A stretch of DNA of 64,000 bases. It comes from Terfezia claveryi (Eukaryota; Ascomycota; Pezizomycetes; Pezizales; Pezizaceae). Below the pieces are notes generated by a model. That model saw only the letters and a list, made by a program, of their open reading frames with translations, made no database searches and was not told where the DNA came from. Below, one piece after another: positions 34,670-47,091 of the stretch. Within the stretch, counting starts at the first letter, position 1, and every line of letters begins with the position of its first letter. Made by a program: the position numbers and the translations under genes. The stretch covers positions 1 to 64,000 of the forward strand of contig WHUX01000231.1 in assembly GCA_015179025.1 (NCBI GenBank), in the 5' to 3' direction.

Positions 34670-34719
34670 AAATCCTGACTGACCCGATATCTGCACGTTA
34701 GTTTAGTAAGAGTCCAAGA

Positions 34720-35640
34720 AGCGTGGAGAACCACCCCAAGTACTGGAAGGACCATGCTGGTGGGACTACAGTTGGTGTCCATTGGAAAAATTACACCAGA
34801 AGTCAAAACCACGAGGTGCATTTCTCAGAAGACAACTCTTGCAGAAGATATGCCAATAGTCGGAGCTGTGATTTCAACTCCAGAAGGACGGCGCCAACAT
34901 CTCTATGCCACCCAAATCAACATTCACCCTCATGTATCCCCTTTAACCATAGCCGGAAGTTGACAGAGCGGAGGATCCGAAAGTGGCGAGCTGCAGGACA
35001 AATTAATCTTACGGAGGAGATCACAAAGGCTCGCCTTGCTTGGGCTCGGAAGTATAGGCACTGAGTTCTTCGATGTGGGAGAAAAAGGTCATTCTGAGTA
35101 ATGAGACTACTGTACAGTTGGGGATTGGCAAGCAAGACACTTGGGTTTGGATATCTAGATGAGAAGTTTAAGAAAGATTATATTGGAGGAGACAAAATGA
35201 TGCTAAAGTATCTCAAATGATGTGGAGATGCTTTATTGGAGGAATACAAGGTGGTCCAACCCCAATACACAGCGACCTTTAGGATGTTGGGAGGAGGGAA
35301 TGAGTGCAGGGTCATATATTAAGGCCTTACAGGAAGGATTGCCAGCATTCCTGGATGGACTGGGTGAGAGAAAGGACTTCTTGTTCATGCCAGACAATGC
35401 ACCAATTCATGTGGTACATATTGTAAGGGATTGGTTCGAAAAACAGGATCCATGGCCAGCCTATTCACCTGACCTTAATGCCATTGAAACATTTGGGTTG
35501 TACTCCACTAATAGTACCCTGACTTAGAGGAGATGGCAGGCGGGGAGGAGGCTGTGAAGGAGGCTATTGAGCAAGCTTCACTCACTGCTGTTAGCACTTA
35601 GATCCAGCGTATTTGAAGAAGCTTGCCAGGGTTTGCCCAA
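34720..35640 (+). pseudogene. Tc1/mariner transposase relic
   Basis: Scattered frames: IRKWRAAGQINLTEEITKAR and LAWARKYRH (N-terminal DNA-binding part), then ILSNETTVQLGIGKQDTWVW where the first catalytic Asp of the SDE motif is Asn, then YIKALQEGLPAFLDGLGERK, FMPDNAPIHVVHIVRDWFEK and PWPAYSPDLNAIE with the remaining two acidic positions. At least three frame changes and stops. Such enzymes cut and paste at TA sites; this copy is dead. Terminal repeats were not located. Confidence 0.8.
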
Positions 35641-37393
35641 AGCGAGTTAAGGCTGTCATTATTACTAGGGGCCGGTAAACCAAGTATTAGGAAGTGAAAT
35701 ATGGGTACTCTTGTATCTTAGCTTTCATTTGATTCCTTACTCAATAATTATTAGTTGCATTGTGAAAAGGCGATATTGTCGATTTTCATGCAAGTATCCA
35801 GAGGCTTCTATATGACCAGCTCGAGTAAGGGAATACATACTCTCTCTCCTACACTCATATACAATAAAGTTTTCCTTACCCATACGCATCTAAGTCTTAT
35901 AGCGAGCTAAAAGCAATTCTCTTATCACACGGAATAAATCTTCATTAAGTCAAGATTCCCCGTAGAATCCTACATAAAGCAGGCTATATCGAGGGGACAC
36001 TATTGTTCACTCATCTGTGGGGCCCAGGGAAACTTCAGCTGCGACAGTATATTGCACTGCTTCCCCCCCCCACATATTACGACTCTCTTACGCTTCTGCT
36101 GATGGGGACAGTATGTCTTGTAGAAACAGCTTATAACTTTCCCTCAAAAAGGCTGTGTTGCTCTGACGTTAATGGTTTACCCTGAAACTCTGGGATACAA
36201 AAATAGGTGAAAGTACTTTACACAAACATTATCAACTCTTTTTCTCAGCCCTGTTTATTGTGCCCTTACCCCCAGCCAGAAATAATTACAGTCCGCGGTA
36301 AAATGTTACTTTATATTTTCTTTCTATTCATATTCCGTATCAAATATTTCAACTCCACACGGCCACCCACGGGTCTACGTAGAGTATGTAAATCATAACC
36401 CTTGTGTTGCACGTCACCCATGCACGTATTCCGCTATATATACCATATACCTACCTCTCTGCTAGGGGCTACAGGAACGTAAATTACAGATGTACTGTAT
36501 ACAATTAAGGTACAATCTACAGCATCCATCTCAGCATATTACTAGCATCGTAATCAGGCATCAAAACCGGTGAGGCTCAATCGAGCACAGATCACTGCAC
36601 AATAATAGGAAGGTAATAGATAGCGTATGAAAACGACCGTGGTAGGGTTTGAATTTATCCCATGACTATCCTATCGCAATTCACCAGTAAAAATCAAATA
36701 AATAACAAATAACAAAAAGATTGGTTTTTCCGTGAACTGCCGTTGTCCGTTTGCCTGTCCTAACCTGGCCAGCCTTCCATAGCCAAGCAATAGTCCCAAG
36801 GTAGCATAAGTCTCACTGTGGCACCCACAGGTAGAGAGACCTCTGTTGGCACCGCCTCCAAGGACGATACTCGAGAAACCATTGAGAAGGACACAAACCC
36901 CCACACCCCAAAGACAACAGGCACCACTGAGCACCACGTAACAATATGCAAGGAAAGCACTGCATACAACTGTATCACCCAACGTCCCCTTATTACACTC
37001 CCCGTGAAGTTCGGTAACAAAAGTCAAAACAGAAAACAAGGTGTAGCAGAGTTGTAGTTGTTAAGATCATCCCCTCAAGGAAAAAAGAAAACCTCCCCAG
37101 AAGCCGCCCTGATTGTGTGATTCCTTCGCTGTTTACCATATGCCAACCCACTTCATCTCTCATCTCATCTGCTTCTATCTTCACCAGGACAACATCCCCA
37201 TTCTTCTCCTCTCGCTCGCTCCTCAACTCGTCCCCTAAGCTTCCCCAGTGACAGCCCCGCTTCCGTGTCACTCCTCCTGAAGCAACACGAAAACCTTCTT
37301 CCACCTCATCCCATATCGTAAGATTCATATCGCGCACACAAGTTTAAGGAAAACAGATAAACAAAACAAAAACAGGAGCCGTGACTAAGAAGC
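35641..37393. other. Gene-free stretch
   Basis: No gene recognised. A C-run at 36064-36072. The last few hundred bases, CT-rich from about 37140, are probably the promoter and 5' UTR of the small gene that follows. Confidence 0.5.
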
Positions 37394-37801
37394 ATGTCTA
37401 ACGCCCTTCTCACTCAATTAGAGTATTTGATTGCTGATGAAGGACACTTCGACGATCTCTACTTTCGATACCTGGAACAGCAAATCGAAGAGCACAAGCA
37501 CACAGGTGAAACAAAACAACGTATTAGAAAACAACGAAAGAAAGACTGAGTAGAAAGTCCCGTCATGCATGACCAACTGTCTACGCAAGAGAAACCCAAG
37601 GCAGGAAAGCTGGGTGGGTATTGGGACTTTCATCAACTCCACCTGATCCCCAGGCATCTTTTCATTTGCCACGTAAAATCCCCAGAGACACCCGACGCCG
37701 AAGTGTCACTACTCTCCTCTCATCGAATGGCAGGTGCAGAAATAAACGAAAATGAAATGAAATGTCGAGAATCCCGTCCTAGTAGAGGCTCGAGCTTTTA
37801 A
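37394..37801 (+). CDS. Small hypothetical protein, two exons
   Basis: ATG at 37394; exon 37394-37505, 48-bp intron (donor GTGAAA, acceptor GAGTAG), exon 37554-37801; 119 residues. The N-terminus MSNALLTQLEYLIADEGHFD continues as a helical acidic segment (YFRYLEQQIEEHKHT). The second half is hydrophilic and ends SRPSRGSSF. Without splicing the frame ends after 51 codons in a Lys/Arg-rich tail, so retention of the intron would give a different basic C-terminus. It converges on casein kinase I, whose stop lies 440 bp downstream on the opposite strand. No family recognised. Confidence 0.5.
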
Positions 37802-38241
37802 CCGAACCACTTTGTCTAAAACCCAGAGGCCAAAGCGTGATGGTCTTTGTTCGTCTCCCATAACGGTGTTGCATCCAGTAAAACGTTGTAGGTAGAGATA
37901 CACACCTTGAAACCGAGGGAGTGAGTCTTGTCGATATGGTGGAAGCCGCCTCAGACATATTTAAGTATGCCCGATGGAAAAATGTATCATAATATGAAGG
38001 AAAAACAATGCAGACGATATAAGAAAGGAAAATAGGAAAGAAAGGAAAGCACTGCCATTTGATGCCACACCGCCAGTATCCGAAGGAGACGTTTCTTTCA
38101 ACACTACCCGAGGTCTCCATTTTACGTGGCTCGAAAGAAAAGGAATACCAGGAAAACACACCCACTCCCCGTTTCGAAAATTGATTTCTGCTGACTGTAG
38201 CCGCTACTACATCCGTGCACCTATCATCACAGGATGATCCT

Positions 38242-39835
38242 TTAGTACCATGGTTGGCCACTTGGTCCGCCTTGGTCCTCACGTTTACGGTAGCCCCCAG
38301 CGGCTCCGGAGCTGAACATTTGCTGCTGCTGGGCCCCTTTGCTAGCGGAACGCAGCCTATCCAGGATGTTAGCATCTTCCGGGTGGGTGATATCGAAAAC
38401 CGGGGACACTAACATTCGATCACTCGTCATTCGGGCGTCCATCGCGCCAGTAGACTCAACTGGCATTCCAGGCCTCTCATTGACCTTCCTCCTATTCACA
38501 GGCACAGTACCTTGCTTTCCGGTAACACCCGATTGCTGAGTTATTTGTCCTGCGGTGGCAGCGCCAGTATTCGCAACGTTGTGCCCTCGAGTTACACGTT
38601 GGCCCTGCTTAACAAGATCCTTATCGTCTCCTTCTTCCTGTTGCTGATGCTGCTGTGGCACCTGTCCCTGTTGACCTGCGGCGTGTGCAATTGCCTGGGC
38701 GTTCTTCTGCTGTATGAGTACCGAATGTTAGTGATCTGACAATAACAGATTTGAGGAGGATACGACTAACATATTTGTAAACGGTCCAGTCAAAGACATA
38801 ATCATATTGGAATCCCTCTCGAACGAATAGATCTCTGAAAATCTTCCTCAGGTAGGAGTAATCGGGCTTGTCATCAAATCTCAAGCTGCGAGTGTAGTTC
38901 AAGTAGATGGCGAACTCGTTGGGAAATCCTCGGCACAGAACCTCGGTTGGTGTAGTCATCTTCTTCTCCATGATTCGGTCATATTTCTGCTTCTTGGTTG
39001 CAGCCTTCAGTCCCTGCCATGGCAAGGAGCCACGGCAGAAGTAGAGCATCACATAACCAAGAGACTCCATATCATCTCGGCGAGATTGTTCTGTAAGCTA
39101 ACTATCAGCGTTACTGTAACGGCGGTGTTTCTAAAAAACCGTGATGTGCTTACCAACTCCCAGGTGTGTATTGATACTGGCGTAACGAGCCGTGCCGGTC
39201 AGGTTCTTGTTCTCCCTGTAAGGGATATGGAAGTGGGTCTTTGGATCCCTATATTTCTTTGCAAGGCCAAAATCAATGACGTTCACCTGATTTCCACGCT
39301 TGCCAATTCCCATCAAAAAATTGTCGGGCTTGATATCACGGTGGATGAAAGACTTGGCGTGAATATATTCGATGCGAGATATCAACTGATCGGCGAGTAA
39401 TAGCACGGTTTTCAATGAAAACTTGCGGTTGCAGAAATTGAACAGATCTTCAAGGGAGGGTCCAAGGAGATCAAGGACCATGGCATTGTAGTCACATTCA
39501 GTTCCGAACCAGCGAACGAATGGGATACCCACGCCTCCGGCAAGGGATCTAAGTAAACCATGTCAGACACACTTCAAATTCAAGCTGAGAGTGAGCCTAC
39601 TTGTAGACCCTCGCTTCATATTCCAGCTGCGGGTGCTTTGCTTTGACTGATTCGAGCTTGATCGCTATCTCTTCTCCAGAAATTATGTTGGTGCCTGTAG
39701 TAGTCGGATTAGTAAAATAACAGCTGTGACACCATAATATGAGAACCAACCGAGATATATGTCTCCAAAACTTCCTGAACCGATCTTCCTTCCGATCCGG
39801 TACTTATTCCCGACTCTCAGATCCTGCGGATTCAT
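38242..39835 (-). CDS. Casein kinase I (Hrr25/hhp1/CK1-delta type)
   Basis: Five exons: 39835-39751, 39694-39601, 39548-39154, 39090-38771, 38709-38242; introns 52-63 bp; 453 residues. Starts [20 protein letters not shown]; glycine loop [12 protein letters not shown] (18-29), IAIKLES lysine, [12 protein letters not shown] with Asp131, [30 protein letters not shown] (the CK1-specific substitute for APE), and the CK1 signature [20 protein letters not shown] Gln-rich, Ser-poor tail follows residue 300 ([12 protein letters not shown]) and ends [11 protein letters not shown]1 of this class acts in DNA repair, vesicle traffic, ribosome maturation and, in Neurospora, the circadian clock through FRQ. 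The last acceptor is a CAGCAG, so two isoforms differing by one Gln are possible. Confidence 0.95.
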
Positions 39836-40860
39836 GACGTTTTAGCTTCGAAACTTTGAAGAGTCGTAGAAGAAGCAGTGTGAAGTTTTGAGAACAGGGA
39901 GGGTTGGGCCACATACCATTGTCGTCATCCTGAGCGTAAGTGGTGTTTGTTAAGGACTACTTTGGTCTGTCTTAAGGACTAGTGTAAGCACGTCTCCTAT
40001 TCGTATTAGATGGAGATGATGTATGTGTTTGGGTTTCGGCCGTGTTGGTGCAGGGAGATATAAGAGAAGTTGTTGTTCAGAAAAGTCGTTGGTGAGGAGA
40101 ATGACTGACTCTGCGGCTGACGAGGAGTGGCAGCCTTGTCAACAATGTTTATTCTACTGGTAGTGAGCTAAATTCGCTCTCCTTTAAAATCAGGCGCCGC
40201 CAGCCAGTCGCCAGGCCCGAAATTTTTGTCGGGTTGTCTGTTTGACCTATAGCCGCTAAATGCGATAAGGGAGAACAAATAATTGGAAGGCAATAATATA
40301 ATACAGAGGGATCTGGGAAACTGGGCTTTTTAAGCTAACATACCTTTATTGAGCCGAAGCCACGAACCGACAACTGGCAGAAGTTTCTTGTTCGGTGAGG
40401 CTGGGACGGTACAAAAAATACCGAGGATAACGGGGAGAGCTCGTGGGAGGTTGAAGCGACCTCTAGATCCAATCTTCACGGGGACAAGCTGTGGGAGGAA
40501 TGGGTGGCGAGGAGGTGAGAAGTGAGCAGACGGATTGGTATGCGAGTTGTCTGACGGGGAGGGGGGGGATAGACGCACGAAGAAGGGGCGGTGAGGAGGC
40601 GAGAGAGCGTTAGAGGAGTAGATGTAGGAACTGGCCGGGAACCAAGAATAAGCCGGGTTTGCCAGAGAAGCTGGATAGGCAGAAGTCCCAGCGTGTACAA
40701 CAACAACACAACCCACATAACACGCAAGCTGGAAAAAAATGTATTAGGCACTGCAGCAAATGAAGAACAAGTATGGTTTCTTTTCCTCACAAGCCATGCG
40801 GCCCAATCAACATCCACGGTCTCGCGGCTCTGGCATTAACTAGCCTTGGCCCATAGCAAG
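39836..40860 (-). promoter_or_regulatory. Leader and promoter region of casein kinase I, possible upstream intron
   Basis: On the minus strand a GTATGT donor after AATAAAG (about 40347) and a CAAACAG acceptor (about 40240) could bound a 5' UTR intron. Upstream lies a pyrimidine-rich stretch typical of fungal promoters. A frame at 40716-40330 (minus, Pro/Ser-rich) would continue across that intron but resembles no protein; I regard it as leader sequence. Confidence 0.35.
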
Positions 40861-40911
40861 GCTCCAGTACAGAAACCAAATATATCTATACATACTCTTA
40901 CTCCTAGCTAG

Positions 40912-40936
40912 GTCTGGTTGGCACAAGCCTCTCGTA
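40912..40936 (+). repeat. Half copy of the foldback element found in the Crinkler intron
   Basis: GTCTGGTTGGCACAAGCCTC followed by TCGTA is identical to the left arm plus loop of the hairpin at 53878-53902; the right arm is absent here. Confidence 0.8.
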
Positions 40937-43900
40937 GAGAACTTACTCCCTACTAACATCCGATCGGCAGTAGTTTTCCACTACACCTACATGAATAGCC
41001 CAAACATGCCCCAAGAATATGGCCAAACATATCATATCTAATGCTGTCCCATATGTAGCAGATCTGAGTGGTGATAGTAATCTGAATGGACTGTCATTTG
41101 CTCCCCGTGCCTAATCATGTCAGATCTCGGACTGTTCTTTCACCTCTTTACCTTCTCCTTTGAATTCAAAGTGAGACACACCGCCTGGAATTACATGCAT
41201 ACGGAGCCATCTTTGCAAGATAACTATCTAACTACATATATGTAATAATTGTCCTACGTACGGGGTATACGTTTGTAGAGTAAACAAAGCCAGACTAGGG
41301 TAAACACGCTCTCGTACGGTATGTAATATCCCTGACCGACACTAGTATTGATATTCTCAGGTATCGAACGGGTACCATGCGGAGTATCTGCTCGCAACAT
41401 ATCCTGTAGGCGTTATATTTTATGTATTTGTGTGTAACGAGATGATTATGAATTAAATTAATTAGCTGTTATCCGGTAGAACCACTGGTTGGCCCTCTCG
41501 CTATCTACAGCAATGGAAAGGCCCCATAATCAGGCTCCAGACATAAAATGCCCCGCTTATGTAGATCGACAAATGGTACTGTACTTATATCAACCAGACA
41601 TACCTATGTTATAGAATACTTGTTCAACTAGAACTAGTCCAACAGAAGCCGGACAAATCAACCGATCGAGACAAGTACTAAACCAGACGTTTTGCTCAAG
41701 TGAAGTACTGACCTAGTATTTCCAATTTATTTTGGGCTAGTCTCAATTATAGTGCACTTGAGCGTTTTATGTTGGCTCGACCGTCTACAGACCAAAATCC
41801 CGCCTTATCGTAAGGTATTAGGGTGTCGTCCCTACCAGTGCCAAGTATTGAGGGATCACTACTGGCTCCGAGACTACCTCCATCCACATTCGACATTTCG
41901 GCAACCAAGGCGATAAGGATCATGCGAAGGATTAAGAGCTCATCCCAAATGTAGAGACTGTTCCGTACCTTACATCTTTGCTTGGTCCATAGTAGGTGTT
42001 ATAGCAGTGGGTGAGGTTTATATACTCGCGTAATTTGCCCGTCGGATTTTAAGGATGAGACACTCAGGATTCTTTCCGGGATGTGCGCAATTGCAATTGA
42101 CTACTGTGGGTATGTAACAAGAGATATTCTTAGGTAGATATATCAATACGGGGTATTGTAAGTGGCAACTCACCGAGCCATAGCTTCTAGGACTGATTTT
42201 TTATATACAACGCCACAAGGAGGCAATCCATGCAATTTCCTGGTTGGCTTAAAATGGAACTTCAAGTCGATAAAGGCGATGAAAACCAAGGATGGAGCTG
42301 CTTGATATAGTATAGACTGACTTCAAGATGCCGCACACCTCACTTCATGCAGTTTCTGAAATAGACCGTCAGCTGAGAACATGGACATGGGTATGTATAT
42401 TCCCGGAAGGAGGACACAATACGTGAAACTAGAGCAGCGTTCTGGAACAATTGTACATGCATGCCGCAATTGTAATGCGTACTGGAAGGATAAGTCCATA
42501 TTGGGACATGTGCAATAGTTAGCAACCAGGTTCCTGGTATTTTGACTGTGATTAGATTTAGTATGAGAGAGTAGTGGTAGTTAAATAAGAAAATTTTGTG
42601 ATCAAATGCATAATTAAGTAATTGATATGAGTTGAACCAGTATAATTCTATGCAGCGGGAAACAAAATGCCCATATATGATATCAAGAACTTGTGACCCT
42701 GTCAATGAGATCAGGACCAAGACAGACCATCCTCTGAAAAATCATTGAACGGAAGCAGTACTAATCTTCAAAGTTGAGCAGCACAGTATGTAACCTCCTA
42801 CACTATCAATTGCTCTATGCGAATGAAAACATCAGTTTCTTGACTTCAATACGAAGGTACCAGGATTATGACAATGACACTAGTTCAGATTGAGATTTAC
42901 ATACCTGCACGAGACTATATTTATGTACAGAGTGTGCCTTGTATTTATGTATATCTTTATCCTTGATCATGAAAGACACGTTCTTCATATAACTTAGCGT
43001 TACCTGATCATGAAGGAGCATGATTGTACATATATAAATTAAAGTCCGCGCTCTAAAACCGTCTGTTCCGGAAATCGTTGTTCTCCGCCTGGTTCACTGG
43101 TTCGCAATGCGAGCCACTAAATGAATATTTCTGAGCTGGGGCTTCTTATATTAACTGGTTGTACCTTAGGTACTATTGTAATATAGCTTAAGAGAGACTA
43201 TACAATAGTCCTACTAATAGGCCTTTCCTTGTACCTATGAGGTGAACCATCTTGTAGATACCTGGCTTCCAAAGTGCTATATGGTCAGTGTCAGGGTTGT
43301 GGTTTGTCTCTGCCTGTCGGGGCCGTGCTGAGACTGATCTTCTCTCTTTGGTAACTTCCCCCCAGACCTTCACTACGGTTTCGTCGATGGTGATAAGGAT
43401 ATCCATTGCGCAAGTGGGTCAAATTGCGATTGGCAGTGCATCATGCTACAGCCAGTGGAGATCGAACAAATTAAATCGGGACTGGCTGCTTGAAAAACGG
43501 CGGCCTTGGCAACAGCACAGATTTTTTTAAATGTGCTTGTGGAAACATCCCACTCTATCAGAATTCCATTTTACATCGCCAATATTCAGGTCAATCATTC
43601 AAGTTTTTAGTAGTGTATTTACCCTCCATGGCCATATTCCAACCTGCTATTGAATGCTGACAACTGAGTGAAGAAATCATAATAGAGGGCTCTTCTTGTG
43701 TTTGGGTGTCCGTTCGCAATCTCAATTTTGTGACCAGCAGCGCTGTGGTGCGGTGCAACTGAGTCTGCGTGATCCTACATATGGCAATATACTTTAGATA
43801 TAGCAAGGCAGCTACTTCGTGCGATCAAAGAACTGTTCTATTCATGATCGTAGGTTTGTTATGTTGTTTCATCCTTATTGTTTGAGACAACTAAGCTCTT

Positions 43901-44164
43901 TTGCAAGATTGATATAGCGCCGGTTTGAGGCTACTTTCCGAGCATTCGTATGGAGAGCCTGTCATAGGAGTTGTGCTACATTTGTATATTTTGAAGATAA
44001 CTTTACGAACTATTCATCCATCCCTAGTTTACAATATTATCTTATCATTATTCAATGTTGTTGCATAAAAGAGGTTCTGTCAACAGATCGAAGGGCTAAG
44101 TCGCCCACATGGGCACCGACATCTCAACCCTTACCTCTGTTACACACGCCACGCAAGCCGCATT
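40937..44164. other. Long gene-free stretch
   Basis: No gene recognised on either strand in 3.2 kb. Frames such as 42340-42720 and 43188-43530 lack family signatures. The last few hundred bases should hold the DPH6 promoter. Confidence 0.5.
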
Positions 44165-46564
44165 ATGGATGTCATTGCACTCATCTCTGGCGGGAAAGAC
44201 TCCTTCTTTAGTCTTCTCCATTGCATCAAAAACGGGCATCGCATTGTTGCGCTTGCCAACCTCCACCCTCCCGCCCCAGACACCTCCTCAGATCCGGAGA
44301 TAACGGCATGGCTCCCTGCAGAAGACCTAGACAAACCAATCCCACTATCAACAAACGTTGAAAATGATGAACTTGATTCCTTCATGTACCAAACTGTTGG
44401 ACATAATCTCCTGCCGTATTACGCTACGGCCTTGAATTTGCCCTTATATCGTACATCCATAGTGGGGAGCTCTGTCAATCAGTGCCTGTCGTACAAGCTG
44501 GAAAAGACAGACGAGACGGAGGATCTGCACCGGCTGTTGGAATATGTCCGAAAGAAGCAACCAGGCGCTTCTGGAGTATGCTCTGGGGCTATACTCTCAA
44601 CTTATCAGCGCACGAGAGTGGAAAATGTGTGTGGACGGCTAGGATTGATATCTCTTTCTTATCTATGGCAACGCCCTCAGAACCTCCTTCTCGATGAAAT
44701 GGCCTCTGCGGGGTTGGATGCGCGAATAGTGAAAGTGGCAGCGATTGGTCTTGATCCAGACAGCTTCCTGTGGAAAAATGTTACAAGCCGTCAGGTGCGA
44801 ATGAAATTGAGGACACTGAAAGATAGATGGGGTGTGCATATTGCCGGAGAGGGGGGAGAGTATGAGACTATAGTTGTGGAAGGACCTGGCTGGAGGATTA
44901 GGCTAGCTGTCGACAACAGGAACGGTGATGCCTTGAAGCTGATCGTGGGCGACAGTGGTGTAGGGCATTTGAAGATCTTGAAAGCCGGGTGGGGGAAGAT
45001 AGAGGATGGGAGGGGAGAAGAGCAAGCCAATTGGGTCAGGGACTTGAGAAAACCCCAGCTCTTGAACAAATACTTCCGGAGAATTCTTGAGGCGGTGGGT
45101 GTTGGTGAAGAAATTGGTGAAGTAGAGATAGGGAAACAAAAGTTGGAGGTATCATTGGGGTCAGGCCCAGGCTTGAGTGCCGTTCATGGATCTATACCCG
45201 TTACGAGTTATATCATTGGCAACAATATTACTATCAATAACATCTCTGCACCCAACAGCAGCAAGGAAATTATAGACATAATGACAATTCTCAAAAAGCA
45301 CCTTGCTCAATATCATAGAGACTCAAATCCATCTTCTGCTGTTTCTGATTGGAGCTCCTGGTTCGCAAAAATAACCCATATTACCCTCCTCCTTCGATCT
45401 ATGGCTCACTTTGGCACCGTCAACGCCAGCTACAACAAATATTTCCTCCATCCAAACCCACCTTCTCGCGTATGTGTTGCAATAGGAGATGCCATGCCAG
45501 CAGGATGCAACATACTTGTTCATGTACAAGCTAGTACTTCCGGCGAGAGGAGGGGCCTTCATATACAAGGGAGAAGTTACTGGGCACCAGCAAATATTGG
45601 GCCATACAGTCAAGCAATTTCTACACAGGGCCTAGTGTACATATCTGGACAGATACCGCTAGCTTCACCGACTATGGATTTGCCCATACCGGAGGATCTT
45701 CCCAGTGGTTCTGAAGGGGGCATGTTGGAATTTCAAACTGTGTTGGCAATGCAACATATGTGGAGAGTGGCTAGGGCTATGAAGGTCTCGGGATATGCTT
45801 CGGTCATGGGCTATACGACCAATAGCCGAGGTGCTGATATTATGAACAGGGTTTGGATCGGGCATATCTCTATCGAGCACCAGCATGATAGTGGTTCTGC
45901 TGATGATGGGGAGCAGGAAAATTATACCCCAAACCCCAAGCTATGGGAATCTACTCAAGACGAGGATTTGGTTGATCAAACTGCTTACGAGGGTGAAGAC
46001 ATGGGCCGAAGTAGCAGCATGGTGACTAATTCCACCAATGTCCCTCCATTGTTAGTAGTGCAGGTACCAGAATTGCCACGCGGAGTACCTGTCGAATGGG
46101 TTGCTCTGGGCATTGATGAAGAATATAATCCTAAATCTCCTTACCAGGATATCGATGACAACGACGACGATGAAGTCCATAGATATGAGACTCGGAAGTG
46201 GACCATTCTTGACAAACTGATTCCCGGAGCCACTCTACAGCATATCCGCACATGGAATTACAGGAAGCTTTCTTATGGCTCTGTGATACGACTGGGAATG
46301 AATACAGCACCTGCAGGGGCAGCTCTGGATATACTAAAGCTCATTGGGGGTGAGCAGCCGCGGGGCCTTGCCCCATATGTGGCTACCGTTTACTTAGCCA
46401 CGGAGGGAGCTCAGAACACTGTACCAGAATTTTGTAAGGAATGGGAAGAGTTGTGCGATCAAAGTGAGTTGAGGGATCTGCTTCAGGTTGTGCCAGTGGA
46501 GCGGGTATGGTTTGGAGGGAGAGAGGTCAAAGTGGGAGTTGTGGTAAGGCTAGTGAAGTTGTGA
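44165..46564 (+). CDS. DPH6: Diphthine--ammonia ligase (Dph6) with RidA-like C-terminus
   Basis: Intronless, 799 residues. The N-terminal 230 residues are an ATP-pyrophosphatase domain: PP-loop SGGKDS at 8-13, GAILSTYQRTRVENVCGRLG, and GEGGEYET at about 226-233. This domain carries out the last step of diphthamide synthesis on eEF2, the ATP-dependent amidation of diphthine. The C-terminal half holds two YjgF/RidA-like modules: about 470-590 (YWAPANIGPYSQAIS, YISGQIPL) and about 690-799 (RLGMNTAPAGAA, APYVATVYLA), separated by an acidic low-complexity segment. Yeast Dph6 has the same order and 685 residues. ATG at 44165 chosen because MDVIALISGGKDS is the family start. Confidence 0.95.
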   Translation: MDVIALISGGKDSFFSLLHCIKNGHRIVALANLHPPAPDTSSDPEITAWLPAEDLDKPIPLSTNVENDELDSFMYQTVGHNLLPYYATALNLPLYRTSIVGSSVNQCLSYKLEKTDETEDLHRLLEYVRKKQPGASGVCSGAILSTYQRTRVENVCGRLGLISLSYLWQRPQNLLLDEMASAGLDARIVKVAAIGLDPDSFLWKNVTSRQVRMKLRTLKDRWGVHIAGEGGEYETIVVEGPGWRIRLAVDNRNGDALKLIVGDSGVGHLKILKAGWGKIEDGRGEEQANWVRDLRKPQLLNKYFRRILEAVGVGEEIGEVEIGKQKLEVSLGSGPGLSAVHGSIPVTSYIIGNNITINNISAPNSSKEIIDIMTILKKHLAQYHRDSNPSSAVSDWSSWFAKITHITLLLRSMAHFGTVNASYNKYFLHPNPPSRVCVAIGDAMPAGCNILVHVQASTSGERRGLHIQGRSYWAPANIGPYSQAISTQGLVYISGQIPLASPTMDLPIPEDLPSGSEGGMLEFQTVLAMQHMWRVARAMKVSGYASVMGYTTNSRGADIMNRVWIGHISIEHQHDSGSADDGEQENYTPNPKLWESTQDEDLVDQTAYEGEDMGRSSSMVTNSTNVPPLLVVQVPELPRGVPVEWVALGIDEEYNPKSPYQDIDDNDDDEVHRYETRKWTILDKLIPGATLQHIRTWNYRKLSYGSVIRLGMNTAPAGAALDILKLIGGEQPRGLAPYVATVYLATEGAQNTVPEFCKEWEELCDQSELRDLLQVVPVERVWFGGREVKVGVVVRLVKL

Positions 46565-47091
46565 GGCTTACCTAGGCCTTGATATAGTTTACAGATTTTT
46601 AAGTACTAATTATCTATGGAAATGCTCAGATTTGCTCAAGTTGAGGGTAAGTGTAGTAATCTAACGATTCCCATTGGTATATCTGTATCTCCTAGTCTCC
46701 CATGGTGATCCAAGAAATGGACCCAATCAACAAGCTGACTATAACGTATCGCAGCACGGGTGGGATTGTTTAGGAGTATTTAGGAAAATAAAAATATTGA
46801 CGTACTGTAGCCTCATTTGTGCTGTTGCCACATTGTTAGCTTGCCCTAGCCCTATTGACCACAAAAAATTATCAAGTAGCCACGGCACTAGATTATGATT
46901 GGCCAGCTTAGTAACGGGGTTGGCTCACGATTAATTGCCTTTTGACACTCCCCACTCCCTGACGAAATTTCTCTTGATAGAAACGACAGTACGACCTACC
47001 CCCGACCTACCAACTCACGAAGTGTCTACGACCAAGTCAATCCATTCGATTTCAGTTTCTTCTTTAACTAAATAATCAAAAATCAGTCAGA
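46565..47091. other. Intergenic region between DPH6 and the eS27 gene
   Basis: Holds the DPH6 3' end and the promoter of the ribosomal protein gene; CT-rich, with CCCCGACCTACC-type words near 46995-47015. No other feature. Confidence 0.5.

Noticed and set aside
40330..40817. Two overlapping minus-strand frames upstream of casein kinase I
   Set aside because: Low-complexity Pro/Ser composition, CT-rich DNA typical of leaders, no family signature.
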